Below are positions 12,000 through 36,049 of a DNA stretch of 64,000 nucleotides, in pieces. Within the stretch, counting starts at the first letter, position 1. Every line of letters starts with the position of its first letter. Source of the stretch: Monodelphis domestica (taxonomy: Eukaryota; Chordata; Mammalia; Didelphimorphia; Didelphidae); NCBI RefSeq assembly GCF_027887165.1, contig NC_077232.1:4667895-4731894 (forward strand), written 5' to 3'. The notes beneath the pieces were generated by a model. That model had not been told where the DNA came from. It worked only from the letters and a program-made list of their open reading frames with translations, and made no database searches. Made by a program: the position numbers and the translations under genes.

Positions 12000-13830
12000 A
12001 CTTTGAAGGCAGGCAGAAGTCTGACCATGTATTAGGGCATAAAAACTTCACAACTGAATATAGAAAAACAGAAATAATAATGCATTTTTTCAGAACATAA
12101 TACAATAAAAATTATAATCAGTAAGAATTCAGAGAAAAACAAATTAAAAATTAATTGGAAATGAAATAATTTAATTTTTAAAAAGGAATAAGTCAAAGAA
12201 CAAATTATAAAAACAATCAATAAATATTCATAGAGGCTCTCTTTGTGATGGCCAAAAATTGGAAATTGAGGGGATGCCCTTCAATTGGGGAATGGCTGAA
12301 CAAATTGTGGTATATGTTGGTGATGGAATACTATTGTGCTAAAAGGAATAATAAAATGGAGGAGTTCCATGGAGACTGGAACAACCTCCAGGAAGTGATG
12401 CAGAGCAAAAGGAGCAGAACCAGGAAAACATTATACACAGAGACTGATACATTGTGGTACAATCGAAGGTGATGGACTTCTCCATTAGTATCAATGCAAT
12501 TTCCATGAACAATCTGCAGGGATCAAAAAAAAAATACTACCCACAAGCAGAGGATAAACTGTGGGAGTAAAAACACCGATGAAAAGCAACTGCTTGACTA
12601 CAGGGTTGGAGGAGATAAGACTGAGGAGAGACTCTAAATGAACACTATAATGCAAATTCCAACAACAGGGAAACGGGTTCGAGTCAAGAACACATGTGAT
12701 AACCAGTGGAATCATGCGTCGGCTATGGGAGAGGGAAAGGTGGGGGGGGGGGGGAGGTAAAGAAAATGATCTTTGTTTCCAGTGAATAATGTATGAAAAC
12801 GACCAAATAAAATAATGTTTAAAAAAAAAGGAATAAGTCAAAGAACAAATTATAAAAACAATCAATAAATATTCATAGCGGCTCTCTTTGTGATGGCCAA
12901 AAATTGGAAATTGAGGGGATGCCCTTCAATTGGGGAATGGCTGAACACATTGTGGTATATGTTGGTGATGGAATACTATTGTGCTAAAAGGAATAATAAA
13001 GTGGAGGAATTCCATGAAGACTGGAACAACCTCCAGGAAGTGATGCAGAGCAAAAGGAGCAGAACCAGGAAAACATTGTACACAGAGACTGAAACACTGT
13101 GGTACAATCGAACGTAATGGACTTCTCCATTAGTGTCAATACAACGTCCCTGAACATTCTTCAGGGATCTAGGAGAAAAAACACTATCCACAAGCAGAGG
13201 ACAAATTGTGGGAGTAAAAACACCAAAGAAAAGCAACTGCTTGACTACAGGGGTGGAGGGGACATGATTGAGGTGAGACTCTAAATGAACATCCTAATGC
13301 AAATACCAACAACATGGAAATGGGTTCAAATCAAGGACACATGATACCCAGTAGAATCGCGCATCAGCTATGGGAGGGAGGAAAAGAAAATGATCTTTGT
13401 TTCCAAGGAATAATGTTTGAAAATGACCAAATAAAATAGTTTAAAAATTAAAAAAAATAAATAATCAATAATTTCATTAAGGAGAACAACAATAAGGAGA
13501 CAACATATCAAAATTTATGGGATATAGCCAAAGTAGTACTTAAGGATAATTTTATATCTCTGAATGCTTACATCAGTAAAATAGAGGGGAAAAAAACAGA
13601 TGAATGAGTGGTCATACAATGAAAAAAACTAGGAAAAGAACAAATTTAATATTCCCAATTAAAGATGAAATTTAAAATCCTAAAAATTAAAGGAGAAATT
13701 AATAAAACTGAAAGTAAGAGAACCATTGAATGAATAAATAAGACTAGGAATTGGTCCTATGAAAAAACAAATTCCACCAATGAAGAGGAAATTAAAGTAA
13801 TCATTAAGAGCTATTTTTGCCCAATTATAT
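12000..13830 (+). mobile_element. L1 ORF2 fragment interrupted by a tandemly duplicated L1 3' end
   Basis: 12025-12225 and 13455-13830 read as consecutive parts of one L1 ORF2 ('aaaacaatcaataa' then 'tttcattaaggagaac', 'aaaatttatgggatatagcc'). Between them lie two copies of an L1 3' end (12226-12829 and about 12871-13450), both 5'-truncated at the same base and both ending in A-rich tails. The period is 645 bp, measured from GGAATAAGTC at 12185 and 12830. All frames are broken by stops; this is dead sequence. Confidence 0.75.
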
Positions 13831-14345
13831 GCCAAAGCTCAAATTTGGTGGTATAGGTATTATTACCCCATTTTGCTAATGAAGAAATTAAGGCTCAGGG
13901 AATGTAAGTGACTTATTGAGAATCACTCAGCCAGTAAGTGCTGCAGAGCAGATTAGAACCCAGGTCAACTGTGTCCAGGTTCAACACTCTACCTGTTCCA
14001 CCTAATTCTCCTTCACTAAATCAGAGAGGGATTTCAGAGGCCTTTTAGAACACTCTCTTATTTTATACCTGAGAAAACTGAGATGTAGGGAGTATTCAAG
14101 GAGGGTCTGAACCTAAGTTGTCTGACTCCAGTGGGCCCTTCCCACTGTAAGACACTACTTTTATATTTCTAAACTTGTGATTAATTTTTAAAAGAGTCAA
14201 AACCTTAATTTATCTCAACATTATCAAGTAAGGGAGGAAAGCTGCTTTTGTAGAGATAGCAAAAAGCCAGCCTGAAGAATTTGTATTGTTTTCCTGGAGG
14301 CAACAGAGAGAGAGAGATCATAAACAGGGGAGGGACATGTTCAGA
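13830..14345 (-). mobile_element. MIR-type SINE fragments, antisense
   Basis: 'attttgctaatgaagaaatt' and 'taagtgctgcagagcagatt' match the MIR core; a second similar fragment covers 14035-14140. Confidence 0.55.
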
Positions 14346-14399
14346 TCTGAGCATTAAAAGATGGCATTCTTTTAGTTGTGTTTTTTTTGTTTTGTTTTA

Positions 14400-14605
14400 T
14401 TTTGTTTTTAAAACAAACCTTACCTTCCACCTTAGAATTAATACTGTAAATTAGTTCTAAGGCAGAAGAGTGGGAAGGGCTAGGCAATGGGGGTTATGTG
14501 ACTTGTCCAAGATCACACATCTAGTAAGTGTCTGAGGCCAGATTTGAACCCAGAGCTATCTCTGGGCCTGGCTCTCAATCCACTGAACCACCTAGCTTCC
14601 CCCAA
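14400..14605 (-). mobile_element. tRNA-derived SINE
   Basis: Starts with antisense tail 'ccttaccttccaccttagaa' and ends with antisense head 'aaccacctagcttcccc'. Confidence 0.7.
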
Positions 14606-15800
14606 AAGATGATTTTGATAGATGAATTAAGCAGAGGTTTTTAACATTTTTTTTGTTGGATGGATCCCTTTGGCTGGATGGTAAAGCCTGTGGACTCCTC
14701 AGAAGCATGTTTTTACATGCATAAAATAAAATATATACAGTGGATCACATAGAGAAACAATTCTATTGAAATAGAAATTGAAATATTTCAAAAGCAAATT
14801 TGCTGACCCCTGGATTAGACAGAGAGAGGGGATATAAACAGGAAAAGCAACTAGAAATCTCTTTTCTGGAAGATAGAAAGAAAAGAAGCAATCTCAGAGA
14901 GGATGGAAAAATCTGGATTAGCAAGGTTTGGACATTGATTGGATCAGGGAGGGCGGGATTCTTGAGAGGGAGAAGAAGGAATTAAAGATGGCTCTGAGGT
15001 CTCCAAGCTGGGTTCCCAGGAAGCCAGAGGGGCCCTCACAAGAAAGAAGAGAGCTTGGAGAAGGGGTGTTTGAGGGAGAGGATGAGATCAGCTCAAGGAA
15101 CATGAGGCGTGAAACATGATGGGACATCAGAGCAGGGATGGCCAAGAGGGCCACGTGGTCCAGGGGCTCGGGATAGAGGTTGGGGCAGCTGCACAGAACT
15201 CATGGGAATTGGAACTTTCTCCAAGAAGGGGTCCCTTTCCTAAGTCTCCATTCTCATAGCCAGGAAAAGCAGTGTGGGATGAGAGATGGAGTGCTGGGCT
15301 TGGATTCAGAAGAACCAAGTTTCAAACTCGTCTCAGGAACTTTCTAGCTGTGCAGCCACAGGAAAGGCATCTCGCCTCTTGGAGTCTCAGTTCTTCCATC
15401 TGTTAAACGAGAATTCTAAGATGTGGGACCCTCACGTGTGTTATTACAACCAAGAGACCCTCAGAGTCCATTTAGCAACCACCGGCACGTCCACGGGAGA
15501 AAGGAAACACCGAAATGGTTCTCCCATGGCTCTAGGGCTCCTGCTTCTCTGGCGCTACTCCATTGGCCTAAAGGGCACTTGTACGTTCTCAAGAGGGGAA
15601 AATCCTTTTCCTTTCCAAAACAGACACATCCAATACAACACTGGGGCATGAGCTCCCTGAGGACGAGTGCCGTGTCCGGGATTCTTGGGTCTTCTCGAGA
15701 GTGGCCGGCACATTGCCGGGTCCCAGGCGTGTATTCGTTTAAGTAATAATAACTGAGACTTGGGCAGGGTGGCAAAGGACTGTCTGCAAGGGACGTCACT
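14605..15800. other. Low-copy sequence with a partial SINE and L2 tail
   Basis: 15285-15420 is a forward SINE piece; 15645-15745 resembles a forward L2 tail. No gene seen. Confidence 0.4.
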
Positions 15801-18480
15801 CAGAGGTTAAGGGACTTGCCCAGGGTCATCTGGATAATAGGAGGGCGGGGCTGGATGGCTCTTCCAATCCCAGCATTCTGGGAAATTCCCGCCCGGCCCC
15901 CCTCGGCTCCCCCAGACCCTGAGAAAGGTACCCACTCGGGCTTTACAAAGAGCATCTTCAGGGATGCCCTTCCACTCGGGTGGTCTGTGACCCCAGCTGG
16001 GGAAAGCGCCCGGGGGCAGCGGGATGCCCACCGCCAGCAGCCGGAGCCAAAGCCGTCAGCCCACCCGCTGCCAGAGACGTCTGATGACCCACTAAAACAG
16101 CCACAGACGGCCTCTTCCCGCCAACGGGGGCAGCGAAGGCCCCAGAGTCGTGGGGCCAGCCGGGCATTCGGGCGATAAGCCCCAGGTGGGCCCCGAGTTG
16201 GGGAAATCGGGGAGGACGGAGGGGAGCAGAAGAGTCCCAAGACAAGGGCCTGCTGTCCCGGGGCTCTCCCTCTCCCCCTCCAGGGGCCGCCATGTGGGGG
16301 GATCGGGGAAGCTGCTGGGGAAAGGCTGGGAACTTGGGGGGCCCCTTCTTTTGACCGCCCACTGAGCGGCCGAGTCCTGAGCTGCCAAAGCGGAGACGGC
16401 TCCCCGTGACCCTTCTAAAGAGCGTGGGCTTAGGGAGCAGAGACCCTCCCCCCGCTTTGTCCATCAGGAAACGGAGGCTGAGCGCGGGAAGGCCACGCAG
16501 CAGGAAGCGAGGTGGCCGAGGAAGGAGCGTCTCCCCGCTCGCCATCTTCCCCGTCCAGGAGCCGTCATGGACGTTTCCTCCGCGGTTTAGACGTCAGCTC
16601 TGAAGAGGGCGATTTCAGAAGGGTCGGGGTCTCCTTCCTGGACGCTTCCTGGCTAGATGGCCCTGGGCAAGTCGCTTCACCCCGCTTGCCTCGGCTTCCT
16701 TATCTGAGAAATGGGCTGGAGAGGGAAATGGCCAACCGATCTGGTGTCCGCCAAGAAAATGCCAGGAGGGTCAGGGGGGATCGGGCGGCACCGGGGCAGC
16801 TGAATGGCCGCTTGGGGTTCGGAAGCTCCACGACTTGGCCCGAGACGAGGGACGAGGCCGCCGTGAAGCCCCTCCGGATGTCGGGCGCCGGCACAGGGAA
16901 TTGCTTGGCTGAGCTGTGGGCACCTCGGGGTGGCCGCTGCCCCCTCAGGGACCCAGCGGAGACGTGGGACGGCCGCAGAGCCGGGGAGGCCATCGGGAGG
17001 TCCAGCCCCGCCTGCTTCGTGCGTCCGAGCTGGGGAGGAGCCCGGGGCGGGGCGGGGGCCTCGGGGCCGCCCAGCTTCAGCCTGCTTTTCCAGGGACAGG
17101 AAGGAGCCCGCGGGTGGCCGGCCAGGACGGGCGGCCCGAGCCGTCCTCCGAGATCTCCGGCCCCCGGGCACGCCTGGCCGCCCCTCCACCCGCCCCGCGC
17201 CAGCCTGGCTCCCGGCACGTTTCCTTTTCGGACAATGTTTTTCTTTTAAGAAAAGGCCAGCTGGAGGCCCTGGTCGGCTCGGCCAGCCCTAAAGGGACGA
17301 CATCACCTGCCTGACAGGTGTTGCTGGGGCCCGCCGGGGCCCGGATTAGCCAACTGCTGCCAGGAGCCGAGCGGCCCGCCAGGGCCAGAGCCGGGCCGGC
17401 AGGTGTGCTCGCCCCCCCGCCGGCCCGATCGGGTTACCTCCCGGCCCAGGGGCTCCGTCTCCCTGAAACCCGAGCAGCGCCGGGAGCGAGGCGGCCAGCG
17501 GGGCCCAATCTGCCGGGCCGGCCGCGCCGTCTGTTGGCCACTTTGATCTGGGGGCCTCTGGGCCAGGCCCAGCCCGCCTCTCGGGGCGCTCCGCGGGGCT
17601 CCCGCCCTCCTTCCACTTCCTGGCAGCCCGGCTCGTCCCCACCTCGGCCGAGGAAGCGGCAATTATCACAGCGGCGCAGGAAACCGAATCCGCCGAGAGA
17701 TTAGCCTCGGCCGCCTCCATCTCAGGCCACAAGAAAGCCGGCCGGCCAGAGCGCTGCCCGCAGCGGGGGCGTCGCTGGGGCCTCAGTCGACCCCCAGCGA
17801 AGGAAGGCCAGAGGCTCCAAGTGGACGAGAAGGGGGCCGAGGCGCCCACCCCGCTGGCGGGACCCCCTTGGGTTACTTTCCAGCTCTTGGGGAGCTCCCA
17901 GGAGATCCCCGAGGAAACGGTCCCTCCGAGGCGGGGGCAGCCCACCTTCCGGGCCAGCATCTCCCCATCGGCCTGCTCTCAAGGCTGCCCGGAGGGCACA
18001 GCCGAGTCCCTGCGGGGGCGGCCGGGTCTTCCTGGGGGGGGGGGTGCAGAGGACCAGCGGGGGGCCCCGAAGCTGCCTCTCCTCGACGGGAGGCCGACCT
18101 CCCTCTTAAGAAGAAGAGGCCGAAGGAGCTGGCCTCGAGGCACAGCCAAAGGTGACCTCAAACCCTTCTGGTGTGTCTTGACAGGAAATGAGGGTCTATG
18201 CAAGGCGGAAACGTTGCCCCCCTTTTCCTTCTTCCAGCCGAGGGGGGGGGCAATGGAGTCGAGAACCCACATGCTCAGGAGAGTGCAGGACCATGCAGGA
18301 TCCCTCTGGGCCTCTCCTCTCCGGACTCTGGGCCCCGGCTCTTCCTCGGGCCTCCCCTCGACTCGCCACCCGATTCCCAGGCCTGAGAGCTGGGTTTGAA
18401 TTCCAGCTATGTACTCGCTGCGTGACCTCCGCACCAGACCCGGGCTTCCTCCTACCACAGGGACAGCAGCAATGATGCTA
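15800..18480. other. GC-rich, CpG-rich island without a recognised gene
   Basis: Strong CpG density, highest at about 16900-18100. A decayed forward SINE covers 16640-16790. Long open frames exist on both strands, as expected by chance in such GC content, and none resembles a protein I know. 17300-17760 contains E-boxes, a TCF/LEF-type CTTTGATC and other motif-like sites, so a regulatory island is possible. Confidence 0.45.
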
Positions 18481-20230
18481 CTAGCTGGTGTTCGGAGAGC
18501 ACTGCAGCGATCCTATTTCCCCCCACCACGTCCCTCTCACAGATGAGGGCACCGAAGCCCGCGGAGTCACCAACCAAGGCAGGATTTGAACTCGGTCCTC
18601 CGGGTTCAGGGCTTGAGGGAGGTTCCACAATCTCCAAAGGGCTTCCCACCTTGAGCCCCACAAACCCAGAAGTCACTTCGTCTCCTCCAGCCGGGCCTCT
18701 GTTTCTTCATATTGAAATGAAATTGCTGAATCAGGTCTGAGGAGGCCCGAGAACCCCTCTCAGAAGCAGGTTTTAAGGCATGAAATAAAATGCAGAAATT
18801 GAAAAGAAATGGAGGCTACTGATGGGCAGTTAGCCAAAAAGCAAGTCCGTGGATGCCGAACTGGGAAGCCCCGCAGGGGCCCTGCTGCTCCCAGGCAAGC
18901 CCTCATCTACACCCATTTCCTGCTCATCGACGGGAAATGGCACTCGCTGGGCTTGGAGGGGCCTCCCAGAGCCAAATCCACAGCGTGGGCTCCCGAGGCT
19001 CCCTCAACATCCAAGCACCCGAGTGGCCTCTAGAGCGCCCCTTGGCCCAAGCTTTGATCAAAGACTGTGCTGCGGCCAGAGATCCCACAAGGCGGTCTGG
19101 GTTCAAGCAAGGCTGGGAGGACCACCGGCTGCTCGGGCAGTCTTGGAGACTTTGGTCCAGCACAGGTTAGGTGTAGAGTCTGGAGAAGCTAGTGGGGTGT
19201 CTCCCTGAGCACCTCAGAGAGTCGAGTCCAGCCCCAGGCCCAGATATCCCTGCTGGGGAGGTCCAGGCACTTCTTCCTTTCTTTTCGGTTTTTTTCAAAC
19301 CCCTTACCTGCTTAGAATCAATGCTGTGGGTTGGTTCTACGGTGGAAGAACAGTAACGGCTAGGCAATGGGAGTTAAGTGACTTGCCCAGGGTCACACAG
19401 AGAGGAAGTGTCTGAGGTCAAATTGGAACCCAGGATCTTCCTCTCTGTCTGGTCCTTCATCCACTGAACCAACTACCTGCCCTCCCCAGGCCTTTATTTC
19501 CAAGGCCCCTAAAGGTTCTAGGATGATCCAGACTCCCAAGGCAACCAGAGTGTGACCCGGGCCAAGCAAAGACCCAGAGATCTCAGGATACAGATGGGGA
19601 GGAGAAAACAAAGGATTGGCCCACCTAGTCCATAGCCTGGGGTCTCAGGAAAAGTGGAGAACCAGGTTGTGGGAGCCTTGAAGGTCAGCTCAAGGAGTTT
19701 GCCCTTCCTACAGGGCAGAAGGGAGTCATTCAAGGGCTTTCAACAGGGGCATCAAGTGCTGGACTTGGAGTCCAGAAGACCTGGGTTCCAATCCCACCTG
19801 CTCTGACACAATAGCTGTGTGACCCTCGTCAAGACTCTTGGTCACTGTGAGCCCTTCCAGGGCTGTCAGGACCCAATGAGATGACACAAAGAGGTTTGGC
19901 AAACCTCAGGGGCACATCAATGTTCTCTGTGACTGAGGTGTGGCCATTTAGGGGAGTCTTCCTCTGGTCTGGTTGGATGAATGCCTCAGAGAGTCCTTCC
20001 AGGGAGGGGATTTACTCTAAGGGCTAAGCCAAAAGCCCCCAGTTATTTCTATCTTTGTAAGTCTGGGCAGATGGTGGTGGAAACTGGGCAGCCCTCCCCC
20101 AGCCTGCTCCCTACCACCACCAGAGAGGAAATGAGAATAACCTGGAGGAAATCCCCAGAGCCCTCAAACCTGCCAGAAACAGGGGGAAGGGGGAGGAAAG
20201 GAAGATGAGCCAAGTCAGAGTAGACAGGCT
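18480..20230. other. Moderately GC-rich sequence with SINEs
   Basis: 19295-19490 is an antisense SINE ('gggtcacacagagaggaagt'); 19750-19920 a forward one. Remaining sequence shows no gene. Confidence 0.45.
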
Positions 20231-20248
20231 TCAAAATACCAAAATACC

Positions 20249-20842
20249 ATCATCATCACCACCACCAGCAGCACCATTATCATCACCATCATCACCACCA
20301 TCATCATCACCATCATCATCACTATCATCACCATCACCATCATCATCACCACCATCATCATCACCATCATCATCACTATCATCACCATCACCACCACCAT
20401 CACCATCATCATCACCACCATCACCATCATCATCACCATCATCATTACCACCATCATCATCACCATCATCACCACCACCATCATCACTATCATCAGCAGC
20501 ACCATCACCATCATCACCATCACCACCATCATCACCATCACCACAATCATCATCACCATCACCACCATCATCACCATCACCACAATCATCATCACCACCA
20601 TCACCATCATCATCACCACCACCATCACCATCATCACCACCACCATCATCATCACTATCATCACCATCACCACCACCATCATCACCACCATCATCACCAC
20701 CACCACCATCAGCAGCACCATCACCATCATCATCACCACCATCACCACCATCATCACCACCATCGCTATCATCACCATCAGCACCACCATCATCATCATC
20801 ACCATCACCATCAGCACCACCATCAGCACCACCATCATCACA
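20249..20842. repeat. ATC/ACC/AGC trinucleotide array, about 590 bp
   Basis: Continuous CAT, CAC and CAG triplets in one frame; lies just past the second TPCN2 poly(A) candidate. Confidence 0.95.
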
Positions 20843-20870
20843 TGCATGTATAAAACCGCATTAGCCTGTG

Positions 20871-20876
20871 TTTATT
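20871..20876 (-). terminator. TPCN2: Second candidate poly(A) signal
   Basis: AATAAA on the minus strand, followed within 50 bases by a GU-rich run (the GGT/GAT side of the trinucleotide array), the layout of a strong downstream element. Confidence 0.4.
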
Positions 20877-21019
20877 GTTGCTGACAACACTGACATGGTT
20901 TGCTTCATCATTTTCATCGTTGTCCCCCCTCGGACCAAATGTGACGCCTGTAATTCCCGTCCCGCCCCCGTCCCCAAATCTGGCTCTACTTCTCAAGATC
21001 AGTAAGACAAAAATAGACT

Positions 21020-21025
21020 TTTATT
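21020..21025 (-). terminator. TPCN2: Candidate poly(A) signal AATAAA for TPCN2
   Basis: AATAAA on the minus strand about 1.75 kb past the stop codon, the nearer of two strong hexamers before the trinucleotide array. Confidence 0.5.
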
Positions 21026-21904
21026 TCTCGAGGACGTGTGGCGTCACTTGGATTTAAAGGCAGGCCGAGGTCAGTAGCCAGAGCCAAGGAAGGAGACTTC
21101 CAGGAACAGGAGGGACGGCCAGAGAGGCTGGGCAAGCACGCGGGAGGGAGGGCCCAGGGCCGAAGGGCTTGGACTGCTGAGGGGGTGGAGGGGGGTGGCA
21201 AGATCAGACTAGAAAGTCAGAAGGATTTTTTTTTCTTTTGGCAGATGGACCAGCCCAGTCTAGGGTGGGGCCTCCTCCTGGGGGGCTTCCTGGTCTGTCC
21301 CGTCAGGGGGCTGGCCTAGAGCCAAGGCGGGGCTGTGGCTCTGGCTGACACCCCCAAACAATCTCTGTTTAGGTTGAATAGAATGGGATGGGGGTGGGGG
21401 GTGGGGGGCATCGCTTCTCTGTCTCTCCCTCTCCCTTGTTCCCAGTCTGGGCTCGTTGGGGGCCGCGGCTGCCCCTTCGCTCTTCCCTGACTCCCGGCCC
21501 TTTCCAGGCCTGGCATACAGCAGGTGCTCAGTAAGTGCTGACTCGATGGGGCTCGCCGGGCGCTGTTTGCCAGCTGGGAGCCAGGCCCAGCCCAGGGGCC
21601 AAGGAGGGGCCCTCTCTGGCCAGGCTCAGGCCAGGCGGACAGCGAGTCCAAGGCGGGAGGAGCCCAAAGGCCGACGGATGGGCTGCCCTGTCCGAGGGAG
21701 GGTTCGAGGCGGCCCAGCTGGGCGGATGAGCAGTTGTGAGGAAAGGCCAGCGTGTCCCGGGGCAGCCGTGCTGCTGCTGCAGAAGGCTGGGCACGTCCCC
21801 GGCGGATTCCTCCCTGACCCGCAGCCCGCAGCCCTCCACACCGAAGGGAGGAAGCCAAACAGGGCTGAGCTCAAACTTAAACCGTTCTCCCAGCCTGTGA
21901 TGGA

Positions 21905-22245
21905 GAGGCCCCCAGGGGCAGGAGGGCACCCGGGGGGCAGGAGGGCACCCGGGGGGGCAGGAGGGTACGGGGGGGGGGGGGAAGGAGGGCACCCGGGGGG
22001 GCAGGAGGGTACCCGGGGGGCAGGAGGGTACGGGGGGGCAGGAGGGCACCCGGGGGGGGCAGGAGGGTACCCGGGGGGGCAGGAGGGTACCCGGGGGGCA
22101 GGAGGGTACCCAGGGGGCAGGAGGGCACCTGGGGGGGCAGGAGGGTACCCTGGGGGGAAGGAGGGCACCTGGGGGGGCAGGAGGGTACCCGGGGGGCAGG
22201 AGGGTACCCGGGGGGCAGGAGGGTACCCGGGGGGCAGGAGGAATC
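21905..22245. repeat. G-rich ~20-bp minisatellite in the TPCN2 3' UTR
   Basis: About 16 units of 'ggcaggagggtacccggggg' with length changes in the G run. The plus strand has many runs of five to eight G. Confidence 0.9.
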
Positions 22246-22616
22246 CGGCAGGGCTGTGCCAACAGGGAAGGGAAGAACCGAGAAGCCCCCCATCCTCAGC
22301 GTCCTGGCGAGGGCCGACTCTGCATGGACGGGGGGCAATTTGAGCCCCTTGTGCCACCCCCAAACCCCAAAGGGGCTTAATTGCCAGGCCCGGCGGGGCC
22401 GCCCCTTCCAGGGTCCCGTCAGAGGCAGACACAGAAGCTCCAACCAACACCAGCAGCTTTCTTTGTCCTGGACAGACGGACCAGCGGGGGGGGGGGGGGG
22501 GGGGCCGAAATACGCCCTAAAGCCCCGGCCAGGTCACACCAGGCCGCGTGCAGACGCCAGGCGGGCCGGGCCGGGCCTGCGGGTGTCCGCTGTGGCGCCC
22601 CAAAGAGGCGGCATCA

Positions 22617-35385
<12,769 letters not shown>

Positions 35386-36049
35386 AGGGCCGGGGCAGCT
35401 GCCGCGCGTGTGCTCGCCGCCGGGTCCCCGCCGCAGCGCCGTCCCCCGCAGCGTCTCCGCCGCCCTCCGGGGCCGGCCTAGGGCGGGGCAGCCCGTGACG
35501 TGACGGGGCTCCCCGCAGGGAGCCACCCAATGAGCGTGGGGGGAGTCCCGTGACCCACGGGGCGGGGCTGCCCGACCCCGCCCCCAGGCCGAAGGGGGCC
35601 CCTGTGAGCCCCCTTAGTCCCCCAGGGCGGCGGGAACCCGGCAAAGTCGGAGAGAAAGGCCCCGCCCCCGTAGCCGGAAACTCCCAACTAGTCAATTACC
35701 GCGGGCCTGGGGGGAAGGCAGAAGGCAAGGGCAGAGGGGGGAGGGCCTCCCCTCGGAGCATAAGCCTGGGGGGGGGGGGCCAGTCACGCTCTCACGCACC
35801 CCCAGCCTCTACTTCTCGCCGCCTGCCTTAGTTTCTTCAACTGTAAAATGGCCCGACTTTGGCCCGCCCTTGGTGGCTGCTTTCGAGTGAGATCCTGTCT
35901 GTTAAAGGCTTTGGCCCAACTTAAAGCGGCCCAGGACTGCCCGGGAGACCCAGCTGGCTAAGAAACAATTTCTTGTGGTTCTTCGACCTTGGATTTCAAA
36001 CAAGACCAGTGACATCACCGGGGATGGAGGGCTCACTACCTCCAGATCC

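Noticed and set aside
12245-13284. Short plus-strand frames with MMAKNWKLRGCPS
   Set aside because: L1 3'-end sequence, present twice and broken.
16512-17960. Long GC-rich frames of 245 and 204 codons
   Set aside because: Stops are rare in CpG-rich DNA; part overlaps a decayed SINE and no protein family is visible.
20205-20864. Ser/Pro and Met/Val repeat frames
   Set aside because: Trinucleotide array; any frame without stops stays open.
21528-22450. Proline-rich collagen-like frames
   Set aside because: Translation of the 3' UTR minisatellite, downstream of the TPCN2 stop.
35386-35526. Upstream extension of the TPCN2 frame
   Set aside because: The longer frame begins at GTG, not ATG; human alignment and the dileucine motif support the ATG at 35385.
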